NCBI RefSeq assembly: GCF_008271465.1
Contig: NZ_VMDU01000019.1
Coordinates: 1-36,398, forward strand
Source of the DNA: Tabrizicola flagellatus
Lineage (GTDB): Bacteria; Pseudomonadota; Alphaproteobacteria; Rhodobacterales; Rhodobacteraceae
DNA length: 36,398 nt
Direction: 5' to 3'
In this document: positions 1 through 6,723 of the stretch, piece after piece
How positions within the stretch are numbered: the first letter of the stretch is position 1
Layout: the number at the start of each line of letters is the position of its first letter
Made by a program: the position numbers and the translations under genes
Notes under the pieces: model-generated
Told to the model about the DNA's origin: nothing
Databases searched by the model: none
The model's input: only the letters and a program-made list of their open reading frames with translations

Positions 1-2
1 CG

Positions 3-326
3 GGCCGGACTCTAGCATCAGATGGAGGAGTTCTCGGGGGTCAGAGCAAGACCATCGCGCCCGCGACAGCCGCCGATGTGAACCCGTTCTCCGGGTCGCT
101 CTCGCTGGTGGTCGAGCCGCGGCTTTCGAGCGCAACCCGCTGGTATGTAACCGCCGACCCCGGCGAGATCGACGGGATGGAGTTCGCCTATCTCTCGGGC
201 GCGGAAGGCCCGCAGGTCGAGAGCCGTTCGGGCTGGGACGTGGATGGGGTGGAGATCCGGGTGATCCTCGATTTCGGGGCCGGGTTCATCGACCACCGCG
301 GCTGGTTCATGAACGCAGGCGCGTGA
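3..326 (+). CDS. Phage major capsid protein, C-terminal fragment (Mu gpT-like), cut by window start
   Basis: The frame is open from base 3 with no start codon, so this is the last ~107 residues of a longer gene. The readable end (conserved pattern VVEPRL, WYVTADP, AYLSG.EGP, DFGAGFIDHRGW, NAG) matches the C-terminus of Mu gpT-like major capsid proteins and of protease-capsid fusions, which form the head shell. It is followed by two other head genes (GTGA overlap with the next). It is not the capsid gene of the main prophage, which lies at 30735-31760 and belongs to the lambda gpE family. I therefore read it as part of a second, neighbouring phage. Family call from remembered motifs only. Confidence 0.7.
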   Translation, partial: GRTLASDGGVLGGQSKTIAPATAADVNPFSGSLSLVVEPRLSSATRWYVTADPGEIDGMEFAYLSGAEGPQVESRSGWDVDGVEIRVILDFGAGFIDHRGWFMNAGA

Positions 327-538
327 GCATGGCCGACCTCGCCCAGCTCACCGCCTGGCGGGACGCCCTGATGGCCGCGCGCTATCGGGGCGTCCGAACC
401 GTCGAATACGACGGCAAGCGCATCACCTACGCGAGCGACGGCGAGATGGCCGCCGCGCTCGCGGACCTCAACCGTCAGATCGCGGGCGCCGCGGGGCGCG
501 TCTCCGTCGTCCGCATCCAATCCTCGAAAGGGCTCTGA
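323..538 (+). CDS. gpW-like head-tail joining protein of the left phage remnant
   Basis: A 71-residue protein whose pattern (ALMAARYRGVRTVEYDGK, ITYASD.EM..AL.DL) is the same as that of the 70-residue gpW-like protein at 27213-27425 in the main prophage (AL.EARFAGLRSVSYDGK, VTYGSDAEL..AI.DLE). gpW-type proteins sit at the head-tail connector. The GTG at 323 overlaps the capsid stop (GTGA); an ATG at 329 is an equally possible start. The two copies differ throughout, so they are homologues from two phages rather than a recent duplication. Its place downstream of the capsid gene is unusual for lambda-order phages, where gpW lies between terminase and portal. Confidence 0.6.
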   Translation: MSMADLAQLTAWRDALMAARYRGVRTVEYDGKRITYASDGEMAAALADLNRQIAGAAGRVSVVRIQSSKGL

Positions 539-541
539 ACC

Positions 542-886
542 ATGAAGACCTACATCCAGAATGGCCACGTCATCACCGTGCCCACACCCGCAGGCGGCAT
601 CGCCTCGGGCGAGGGGCTGATCGTCGGCAACATCTTTGGCATCGCCGCCTACTCGGCCGCCGAGGGCGACCCGCTCGAACTGGCGACCACCGGCGTCTAC
701 AAGCTGCCGAAGGCGAGCGCGGCGGTGCTGGCGGTCGGCGCGCGCGTGGCCTGGGACAACACGGCCAGGCAGATCAACACGCCCGGCGCTGGGCGCTTCC
801 CCATCGGCATCGCTATCGAGGCCGCGGGGAACGGGAGCACCAGCGTCGCGGTGCGGCTGGATGGGGTCGCGACGGCGGCGGCGTGA
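542..886 (+). CDS. DUF2190 family phage capsid-associated protein
   Basis: 114 residues starting MKTYIQNG.VITV, with the Gly/Ala/Val-rich beta pattern of DUF2190 proteins (GLIVGNIFGIAA, GVYKLPKASA, GARVAWDN, FPIGIAIEAAGNG, VAVRL). Members are coded next to capsid genes and have been described as capsid cement or head-fibre proteins; the exact role here is inferred. It starts 3 bases after the gpW-like stop, with AAAGGG about 8 bases upstream of the ATG. It is the last gene of the left remnant: the expected protease, tail and lysis genes do not follow, and the reading changes to non-coding sequence and then the tRNA fragment. Confidence 0.65.
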   Translation: MKTYIQNGHVITVPTPAGGIASGEGLIVGNIFGIAAYSAAEGDPLELATTGVYKLPKASAAVLAVGARVAWDNTARQINTPGAGRFPIGIAIEAAGNGSTSVAVRLDGVATAAA

Positions 887-1053
887 TCCATTGGAGGGAT
901 CGCAACGCAATCTCGAACGCGTTTCGCATCGACCGTACGGCCCGCTCAGGGGCCGCGCTTGTCGCGGGCACGTGCTCCCGACTCGGCGCCATCCGCTGAC
1001 ACGGGCCGCCAGCGTTCTGTTGACACAGTGTTGACACGGGCTTGGAACGCAAG
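887..1053. other. Non-coding junction between left phage remnant and the tRNA terminator
   Basis: No convincing gene. The clearest structure is an 11-bp tandem repeat: TGTTGACAC at 1018-1026 and again at 1029-1037. This is probably where the left phage has been truncated, since its gene order stops abruptly at 886. Confidence 0.4.
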
Positions 1054-1077
1054 AAGCCTCCCGCGAGGGAGGCTTTT
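1054..1077. terminator. Bidirectional intrinsic terminator next to the tRNA-Met 3' end
   Basis: A 9-bp GC-rich stem (AAGCCTCCC, 1054-1062, with GGGAGGCTT, 1067-1075) with loop GCGA and a T run on the plus side (1074-1077). On the minus strand it lies about 28 bases beyond the CCA end of the tRNA fragment, as expected for the native terminator of that tRNA. This supports the view that the left side is the original chromosomal 3' flank. Confidence 0.75.
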
Positions 1078-1102
1078 AAGCTGCTGTATTATTTGTGGAT
1101 TT

Positions 1103-1150
1103 TGGTTGCGGGGGCAGGATTTGAACCTGCGGCCTTCAGGTTATGAGCCC
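1103..1150 (-). other. Attachment site: 3' fragment of tRNA-Met(CAT)
   Basis: Read on the minus strand, this is the 3' half of an elongator tRNA-Met: anticodon arm with CAT, variable region, T arm (GGTTCAAATCC) and acceptor 3' strand ending CCA. The 5' half is missing: the match to a tRNA stops just right of 1150. Phages with tyrosine integrases commonly insert in tRNA 3' ends and leave such a fragment at one end and an intact tRNA at the other. The integrase at 5387-6652 fits. No second copy was seen in the window, so the opposite end probably lies beyond 36398. The exact core length (up to 48 bp) cannot be set without the partner site. Confidence 0.7.
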
Positions 1151-1357
1151 ATAGAAGGGCAAAGCGGAATAATCACCGAAATCAGCGCCTTACGGGGCAA
1201 GCCTTTGTTCAGGCGTGATTTTCGCCCTCGCAAACATCAGCGTTCGCACGGATTTACACGCAAGACTGGCACGAAGGCCGCAGTCGCAGGTTGATGTGGT
1301 GTTGATTTAGCCCACGCCCCCCCTGCAGATTATCATCGCAGACGGTCTTGTCAGCCT
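1151..1357. other. Non-coding arm between att site and retron operon
   Basis: No gene is supported. It may contain integrase arm-binding sequence; a short repeated TTGAT motif occurs near 1292-1306 (GGTTGATGT, TGTTGATTT). The minus-strand retron operon ends into this region; no strong intrinsic terminator was seen. Confidence 0.3.
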
Positions 1358-2698
1358 TCATTTCCGATGTTCCTGAAGCCCTAGCTCGCCCCACATCCAG
1401 CCGAAATCGTACTCGGCAATCGGACCCTCGCCATGTCCGGCGCTGCGGTTCTCCAGCATCTTCAGCCAGTCGATGACCTTCTCACGCCCCGCAGCCGTCC
1501 GGACAGCCTGGCGAGGTGACTTGCCGCCCAGTGCCGGGATCGGTGCGTCCAGCGTTTCGCGGTAATGCTTGTCCAGGTGATCCCGCATGAGCTGTCGCGC
1601 GATCTCGGGCGGGATTTCATCGGCCGCCTCGCTTGGCCCATCACGCCGTTGGTCGGCCCGCATCTGCTCGACCGTCCGGATCGTGGTCAAGGGTGCCTTC
1701 AGCAGATCCCCGGCGGCGGCGCCGATCAAGGTCTGGACCTTGGCCGCGCGCTCGGCCGAGTTGACGGTCACCAGCAGCGTCTTGCCCGTCAGTTCCAGCG
1801 AGCCCAGAACGGTTGCGCCTTCCATCTGCGTGTCGAGCATGATGCCGCCGCCCGCCTTGCCACCACGACCCTTGCGCGTGGCCAGCCAGTTCCAGAACTT
1901 CGGCCCCTCGGGCAGGAAGCCCTTTATGCGGTCCAACCGCTCCGCCACCGCTTTCTGCGTGACGCCTGTGGCAAACGGATACCGCAGATCGTGAAACAGC
2001 ACATCATCGCCGTCCGAGTTGGTGAACTGCGGTTGCACCGGGGTGAGAGCGCGGTCGATCTCGATGAACAGCCAGGCGGAAGTGAAAATCGGTGCGCAGC
2101 CCATCAGTTGATCGTGCGAAAGCCGCAGCGCATCCCGCTTCTTTAGCTTCAGGGCATCGCGAAGCCCGGCGAAAAGAAAATCCACCGCCTCGGCCCGGAA
2201 GGGCAACAGGGCCCCGGAGATGACATGGTGATCGCGCTCGGGCACCACCCGCACAGCGATCCGGTCCCATTGCTTCAGCGTGCGCGTGGCGGATTTCTCT
2301 TTCACCGTGACAGGTGCGGCATCCGACAGCAGGTCGCGCAGCACCATCGACGTGCCGGGCTGGACATCGCTGACTTCGTACAGACTGACCGGCGCATCCC
2401 GCAGCGCCGCGAAATAGGCCCGGTTCAGCGCCGTTTCCTTCCAGCCGCGCCGTTTCAGATAGAGATCGACGATGTTGCCGTCCTCGTAGCGCTGCCCAAG
2501 GAAATCCTCGAACCCGCAGCCCCAGAGGACGCCTGACCACTGCTCGCCAAGCAGGTCGGCCAAGCCGTCCTGATCGATTTCGAATTCCTCCAGCGCGGGC
2601 ATCAGGTGTTCTGCGACAATATCCTGCAGCCGCTCGCGCCAGTCACCTTCTCGGCCGATGAAGGCCAAAAGGCCGGAAATGTCGTTGCGTTCAGCCAT
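1358..2698 (-). CDS. Retron-linked protein of unknown function (candidate effector)
   Basis: 446 residues, third gene of the retron operon, 22 bases after the RT stop. I do not recognise a named catalytic domain. Two blocks recall long SEC-C-associated proteins: EVSDVQPG..MVLRDLL (about 108-124) followed by VKEKSATRTL..WDRIAVRVVP (about 132-153). Near the C-terminus PIPALGGKSPRQAVRT..GREKVI.WL (about 386-412) resembles the PALGG-type motif of MbcA/ParS/Xre antitoxin C-terminal domains. No SEC-C cysteine cluster, signal peptide or membrane segment is seen. Position and strand make it the best candidate for an accessory or effector gene; that role is inference. Ribosome site weak (AGGG about 6 bases upstream). 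Confidence 0.6.
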   Translation of the reverse strand: MAERNDISGLLAFIGREGDWRERLQDIVAEHLMPALEEFEIDQDGLADLLGEQWSGVLWGCGFEDFLGQRYEDGNIVDLYLKRRGWKETALNRAYFAALRDAPVSLYEVSDVQPGTSMVLRDLLSDAAPVTVKEKSATRTLKQWDRIAVRVVPERDHHVISGALLPFRAEAVDFLFAGLRDALKLKKRDALRLSHDQLMGCAPIFTSAWLFIEIDRALTPVQPQFTNSDGDDVLFHDLRYPFATGVTQKAVAERLDRIKGFLPEGPKFWNWLATRKGRGGKAGGGIMLDTQMEGATVLGSLELTGKTLLVTVNSAERAAKVQTLIGAAAGDLLKAPLTTIRTVEQMRADQRRDGPSEAADEIPPEIARQLMRDHLDKHYRETLDAPIPALGGKSPRQAVRTAAGREKVIDWLKMLENRSAGHGEGPIAEYDFGWMWGELGLQEHRK

Positions 2699-2720
2699 AA
2701 CCAGCCCTGTCTATGCCGGT

Positions 2721-3632
2721 CTAGCGACCGATCTTTCTTTGAATATCATCGCGCAGGGCAGCCATGGCCTCAGCGCGCACACGCCACCCTGCATCGATTT
2801 GGCTGGCTTCAAATAGTCGTCCAGTGAGCCGCCGTGCGACGATGAGCTTCTCGCGGCCAAGTGGCAGGTCATCGAACAGCTTCTGGTCCTCGGCAATGCG
2901 GACCTGGCGCCGGTTCGGCAACCGAAGGCCGTTGTTGGTGACAGCAACTCCGGTGACGATCCGCGGCTGACCGGGCCGAAAGAGCTTGGTCTTGTGCCCA
3001 TGAAGGTGCCGTTTGCCGATGGCCTTCCGAGCTTCAAACAGGAGGCGCCGCGTCGCCCCTGCCCCCGTGAATACAATGTCATCGACGTAGACGGTCATCT
3101 TGCAGCCAGACGCTTCGGCCAAGACCGCAAGTTCATGAAACAGGTCCTCGTAGGCGAAGTACGAAAGGATTGGGCTGGCGCTGCTGCCTGTTGGCAGATG
3201 TCCGTCCACGGTCAGAAGCTTCGCGAGCATTCCGGCAACATCACCGTCGCAAGCCATTCGGTCCAGGAATAAGTGATAGACGGCCTGAGCCCTCGCTGAC
3301 GGATAGAACCTCCGGACGTCGATCTTGACGCACCCGTCGTCGACGGAATGTGCGGCCGCATTGGAGATGTAGGATCGCCCCTTCTTGGCCGAGTGCAGGT
3401 AGGCTGGCGTGTCGATCCTGGTCAGAAGGGTTGCGATCCTGCGATGTACCTTTGCGAGCTTCGGTCGAGGTTCCTGGATTGCCCGACCGGACTTCTTGTC
3501 GATCCACCGCTTGTAGGGGTCGGCATTCGCAAGGAGCGCGTGCAGTTCCCCTCGGGAAATCAGAAGGCGATCCGCCAGCATCTGCGGGCTTGTTACCTTG
3601 TACAGGATAGACTGGTTGCGGTCGTGGCTCAC
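2721..3632 (-). CDS. Retron-type reverse transcriptase
   Basis: 303 residues from the GTG that overlaps the upstream stop (GTGA); an ATG at 3671 would add 13 residues. RT motifs in order: retron-specific NAAAH (91-95, the NAxxH signature of region X), motif A DVRRFYP (105-111), motif B PTGSSASP (147-154), catalytic YVDD (182-185), HGHKTK (211-216) and VTG (226-228, the region Y retron signature). All catalytic aspartates are present. Retron RTs start from a guanosine in the msr RNA and copy msd into msDNA joined 2'-5' to RNA; such systems act in phage defence. The gene sits between an XRE gene and a 446-residue protein. RT plus an HTH partner corresponds, from memory, to the type VI retrons. 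Confidence 0.92.
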   Translation of the reverse strand: MSHDRNQSILYKVTSPQMLADRLLISRGELHALLANADPYKRWIDKKSGRAIQEPRPKLAKVHRRIATLLTRIDTPAYLHSAKKGRSYISNAAAHSVDDGCVKIDVRRFYPSARAQAVYHLFLDRMACDGDVAGMLAKLLTVDGHLPTGSSASPILSYFAYEDLFHELAVLAEASGCKMTVYVDDIVFTGAGATRRLLFEARKAIGKRHLHGHKTKLFRPGQPRIVTGVAVTNNGLRLPNRRQVRIAEDQKLFDDLPLGREKLIVARRLTGRLFEASQIDAGWRVRAEAMAALRDDIQRKIGR

Positions 3633-3937
3633 CTGCCCGCCCCACGATACTCGGAGATTGTCGCAGCCCAATCCAGCATTTTCAGCGCCTTGTCAGCCAC
3701 GTAGGCCCGGATGGCATCGGCCTTTCCAGCACCCTCCACGCGCTCAGCAAACAGCATGAGCGATGACATCGGAATATCGAAGGCCGTGGAATACTTCTCC
3801 AGCACCGCAAGAGAGACGTTCTTTTCGCCACTCTCGATCTCCGAAACATAGGATTTTGAAAGCCCGACGCGTTCGGCCACGTCTGCCTGCGACAGGTCGT
3901 GGTAGACCCGAACCAGGCGAAGAGCTTCATTCAGCAT
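3629..3937 (-). CDS. XRE-family HTH protein, retron partner
   Basis: 102 residues. The first ~60 form a Cro/C1-type helix-turn-helix (RLVRVYHDLSQADVAERVG, then SKSYVSEIESGEK, ISL-type helix and FDIPMSSLMLFAE). The C-terminal 40 residues are Ala/Lys-rich and helical with no known domain. Start supported by GGGAG about 7 bases upstream. The stop overlaps the RT start (GTGA), so the two are probably translated together. In HTH-associated retrons this protein is the invariant partner; it may repress the operon or respond to msDNA (inference). It lies 27 bases downstream of the a2-like arm of the proposed msr-msd RNA. Confidence 0.88.
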   Translation of the reverse strand: MLNEALRLVRVYHDLSQADVAERVGLSKSYVSEIESGEKNVSLAVLEKYSTAFDIPMSSLMLFAERVEGAGKADAIRAYVADKALKMLDWAATISEYRGAGR

Positions 3938-3963
3938 TTTTCTCCCATCCTCAGCAGTTGAAC

Positions 3964-4212
3964 ACCTAGGAGCCGTCTCAGAAGAAGAGTCGCGCCAGAT
4001 ACACGATGGCTTTCACCATCCAGAACGCGACCATCAAGGTCCGACGTTTCCGAAGAACACGCCGAATCCAGCGACGGATCCACTGCCCGGTGCTCAGGGG
4101 CTTCACAGGTTCAGTACCCATGTCGCAACCTCCTGGGCTTCCTCGCCGGGACCATCCCGACGAGTGTGCCGCCTTCCCAAGAGGCAATCAGGGCAGAGGC
4201 TATCTCCTAGGT
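3964..4212 (-). ncRNA. Candidate retron msr-msd RNA (a1/a2 arms, branching G, two stem-loops)
   Basis: On the minus strand a 9-nt arm ACCTAGGAG (4212-4204) is matched by its exact complement CTCCTAGGT (3972-3964), 27 bases before the XRE start. Three bases after the first arm comes AGC, whose G (4200) is where a retron branching guanosine would be. Then follow a bulged 8-bp hairpin (4195-4167) and a 10-bp stem with a 3-nt loop (4164-4142; arms CTCGTCGGGA and TCCCGGCGAG). That stem is fully paired only as minus-strand RNA, by a G-U pair; the plus-strand copy has a C-A mismatch. Order arm, AGC, stem-loops, msd, arm is that of msr-msd. A long classical msd hairpin is not obvious, because this part carries a small ORF. 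Confidence 0.5.
3978..4121 (-). CDS. Small cationic membrane-peptide ORF (toxin-like) inside the retron RNA
   Basis: 47 residues beginning MGTEPVKPLSTGQ, then an Arg/Trp-rich amphipathic stretch (WIRRWIRRVLRKRR, about 14-27), then a hydrophobic segment (LMVAFWMVKAIVYLARLFF, about 29-47) long enough to span a membrane. A perfect AGGAGG lies 7 bases before the ATG. A longer in-frame start at 4187 has no such site. The composition is like small membrane toxins of type I systems. Its stop is 5 bases before the a2-like arm, so the whole ORF lies in the stretch that would be msd template. No homologue is recognised. Either a real peptide gene or a chance frame in a structured RNA. Confidence 0.5.
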   Translation of the reverse strand: MGTEPVKPLSTGQWIRRWIRRVLRKRRTLMVAFWMVKAIVYLARLFF

Positions 4213-4764
4213 ATCCCCGTGCCGCAACGCGAGCTGCGGACTTAAGTCGTCGGGTCGTCGTCGCGGATCGCATTGCGCGGATGCGGTCGCCACGCCCCGA
4301 AGTGGGTAGAGGCCGGAGCCTCCTCGATCAGCGAACCGATCAGCCTATGGCAGCTATCTCTCACCTGAGCATTAATCGCTAGATAGAGCACGTTGTTCGC
4401 CATTTCAAGCCCCGCGTTCGCCAAGGGCGAACTGAATATGCCACCATTCCGGTATAACACTATATGTAGCGCCTTCAGGGCGCCCGAAGCGGATGACCGC
4501 CGAAGCTTCAAATGATATCCACAGCATCGTGCTGGCCACCCCCTTGCTCCGAATCGAAGCCCGCGGCAGGTTACACCCTTGAGGAGAGCAGCCCTCAACC
4601 ATAAGCATAACAGGTCTATCAGAACGGCATTCGGGCAGGGTCGAGGCGCTTCGGCGCCCCCAACGACCTTGCCACCGATCATGTTTTCCCCCGCACCATC
4701 GCGCTGCGGGCTGCAGGTGGTTTGAGCCAAGCCGATCCTCTGTCTGAAGGAGGATGTATCGTTC
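4213..4764. other. Intergenic region upstream of the retron, divergent from the 4765 gene
   Basis: No gene of good support. It has somewhat lower GC and many small hairpins: 4309-4322, 4416-4432 (7-bp stem, 3-nt loop), 4469-4483, 4522-4534, 4579-4598 and a long one at 4634-4673 (10-bp stem, bulge, 5-bp stem, TTCG loop; best paired as plus-strand RNA). A 53-codon minus frame (4403-4242, starting MANNVLYLAINAQ) has a plausible composition but a poor ribosome site. Promoters for the retron and for the 4765 gene should lie here; I could not assign hexamers with confidence. Confidence 0.35.
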
Positions 4765-5364
4765 ATGGGCTTGCCGCCGCGCGTCTATTTCACCGTTCAC
4801 GAAGTCACTGCCCGCTGGGGCTGCAACATCGCAGATGTCGCCGGGTGGGCCGATTCAGGCCGGTTCCGGATCCTGACGGGCATCCACGCCGTCCGCTGCA
4901 GCGACGTCGTCGTCGCGGGAAAGGTTGTGTTGTCCCCGATGGACCTTCTGCCGCTCTTCCGCCGCTGCGGCACCGGCCCCACCGAAGGAATGATGCGCCG
5001 TATCCAGCCGATCGGGCGACAGGACTGGCTGCTCATCACGGATCCTGCCTGCGGCATACCCGTCGCCGTTGCCGACATGCTGATTCTGGCCGAAGAGGTT
5101 CATGCCTTCGAGGAAGAGAACGAGATGGTGCGCCGCGTGACGAGCGGGCCGGGTGCTGCCACGCCCTATGACTGGGAGGGCATGACGGTCGCCCTGATCC
5201 ATCGCATCCATGAGCGGGGCCTCCCCGCCACGCAGGCCGAGCTGGTCGCCGAGATGCAGGACTGGTTCGCGGATCAGTCGGACGGCCGGAAGATCCCCGA
5301 CAGCCGCAGCATCCGGCGCAGGGTGACCCCGGTCTGGAAGAAGCTGCGGGGAGATGGGGCGTGA
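4765..5364 (+). CDS. Integrase-linked protein with N-terminal DNA-binding-like segment
   Basis: 199 residues. The N-terminus (YFTVHEVTARWGCNIADVAG..DSGRFRI) resembles a MerR/excisionase-type winged HTH that reads a short DNA site. The middle is unassigned. The end (IPDSRSIRRRVTPVWKKL) is basic and resembles the tail of small phage proteins that set up HTH replication or regulation. It lies 22 bases from the 3' end of the convergent integrase gene; I recall this pairing from other alphaproteobacterial islands, which would fit a role in excision control, but that is inference. GGAGG lies 11 bases before the ATG. Confidence 0.6.
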   Translation: MGLPPRVYFTVHEVTARWGCNIADVAGWADSGRFRILTGIHAVRCSDVVVAGKVVLSPMDLLPLFRRCGTGPTEGMMRRIQPIGRQDWLLITDPACGIPVAVADMLILAEEVHAFEEENEMVRRVTSGPGAATPYDWEGMTVALIHRIHERGLPATQAELVAEMQDWFADQSDGRKIPDSRSIRRRVTPVWKKLRGDGA

Positions 5365-5386
5365 GGTTGCGGCGCGACTATCTGGG

Positions 5387-6652
5387 TCAGGCGGACTGGC
5401 GTCCCCCCTGCTCGTCGGCGTCATGGACCAGCCGGGGCTTGGGTCGGAAGGCGCTCGCCACCGCGTCCACACCGGCGCGCAGGGGCGAATCCATCAGGTG
5501 GGCATAGCGCAGGGTCGTCTGCATCTGGCTGTGACCCAGAAGCTTGCCAATCATTTCCAGCGAGGCCCCGCCGCTGACCAGAAGCGATGCGAAGGTGTGG
5601 CGCAGGTCATGAATCCGGACGTCGTGCAGCCCGCAATGCTTCTGGACCTGCGCCCAGAAGCGGCGCACCTCCTGAACCGGCTGGCCGGGCGTGTCGCCGG
5701 GAAAGAGCCACGGCGATCCCTTCGGCACCAGCAGCTGCCGCTGGCGTACGATGGCGGCCGTCTCGTCCGAGATGGGTACGCGATGGGCGCGGCGCTGTTT
5801 TGTCATGGTCGGCGGCTTCGACCAGCTCATGTGCTCGAGGTTGAACTGTTCGAACCGCGCCTGCCGCACCTCGCCCAGACGGGCGCCGGTCAGCATGCAC
5901 ATGCGGATGATGTCGGCCGCGCGCCGGTCCTCGGCCGCATCCAGCACCGCGGCCAGCTTGCTGATTTCCTCCTTCGAAAGGAAGCGTTCGCGCGGCGTCT
6001 CGGTGCGACGGTGGAAGCGCTGGGCGGGGTTCTCCTCGCACCAGCCCCACTGGACCGCCAGCGTGAACATCTTGCGCAGCACCTCCCCGATACGGTTGGC
6101 GCGCACCGGCGTGGGCTTGGCCCCCTGCAGCTTGCGCGCCCGGTTGTTGGGCTTTACCTTGTGGGGCCGCGCCCTGCCCTCGGCGATCTTGGTCAGCAGC
6201 TTGTCGACGTCGGTCGGCGTGATCTCCGTCACCAGCTTCCGGCCCCAGACCGGCTCCACCATCTTGGCCAGCGCCGACCGCTGGTCGGCTGCGCTTCGTT
6301 CCGACAGTTTCGGAAGATGTTCGGCGCAGTAGCGCTCGATCAGATCGGTCACGCGCGGGGCTTCGCGCTTTGCCTCGCGCTGGCCCAAGGGGTCGGCTCC
6401 GGCATCGATCTCGCGCCGCAGTTCCTTGGCCCGCTCCCGGGCGGCCGATACGGACCATTCCGGCCAGCGCCCGAAAGTCATCCGGCGCTGGCGCCCAGCA
6501 TTGCGGTAATCCAGCGTGAACGCCCGGCCACCGCCGCGGTAGATGCAGGCGGCAAACCCCCGGACCTCGGTGTCGAAGATCTGGTAGTCCCGCCCCGGCA
6601 CCGGCTCGGCCTCGCGGATCACCTTCTCGGTCAGCTTGATGCGTTCGGGCAT
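5387..6652 (-). CDS. int: Tyrosine site-specific integrase (P4-type, DUF4102 N-terminus)
   Basis: 421 residues from the ATG at 6652, chosen because AAGGA lies 9 bases upstream; the frame stays open upstream but that part is repeat-rich non-coding DNA. Domains: DUF4102 arm-binding domain (about 3-90), SAM-like core-binding domain (about 100-205), catalytic domain (about 220-395). The catalytic set is complete: R258 in TGARLGEV, H348 and R351 in IHDLRHTFAS, H374 in LLGHS and nucleophile Y383 in TLRYAH. Such enzymes insert elements into tRNA 3' ends; the tRNA-Met fragment at 1103-1150 is the likely target. The retron operon lies between enzyme and att site, which is more distance than usual. Confidence 0.95.
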   Translation of the reverse strand: MPERIKLTEKVIREAEPVPGRDYQIFDTEVRGFAACIYRGGGRAFTLDYRNAGRQRRMTFGRWPEWSVSAARERAKELRREIDAGADPLGQREAKREAPRVTDLIERYCAEHLPKLSERSAADQRSALAKMVEPVWGRKLVTEITPTDVDKLLTKIAEGRARPHKVKPNNRARKLQGAKPTPVRANRIGEVLRKMFTLAVQWGWCEENPAQRFHRRTETPRERFLSKEEISKLAAVLDAAEDRRAADIIRMCMLTGARLGEVRQARFEQFNLEHMSWSKPPTMTKQRRAHRVPISDETAAIVRQRQLLVPKGSPWLFPGDTPGQPVQEVRRFWAQVQKHCGLHDVRIHDLRHTFASLLVSGGASLEMIGKLLGHSQMQTTLRYAHLMDSPLRAGVDAVASAFRPKPRLVHDADEQGGRQSA

Positions 6653-6723
6653 GGCTTCGGTCCTTCTTGCATCCGACATGAGGCGTGGCTTCGCCTGCAT
6701 ATCAAGGCAAGCATGACGAGGAT

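Noticed and set aside
1103-1150. Functional tRNA-Met gene
   Set aside because: Only the 3' part is present; D arm and 5' acceptor strand are missing.
4416-4432. 7-bp stem with 3-nt loop as the retron msr stem-loop
   Set aside because: It has the right shape, but no matching a1/a2 arms or AGC were found around it; the 3964-4212 solution explains more.
4242-4766. Minus-strand frame of 174 codons upstream of the retron
   Set aside because: Most of it lacks protein character; only its last 53 codons look plausible, and the start site is poor.
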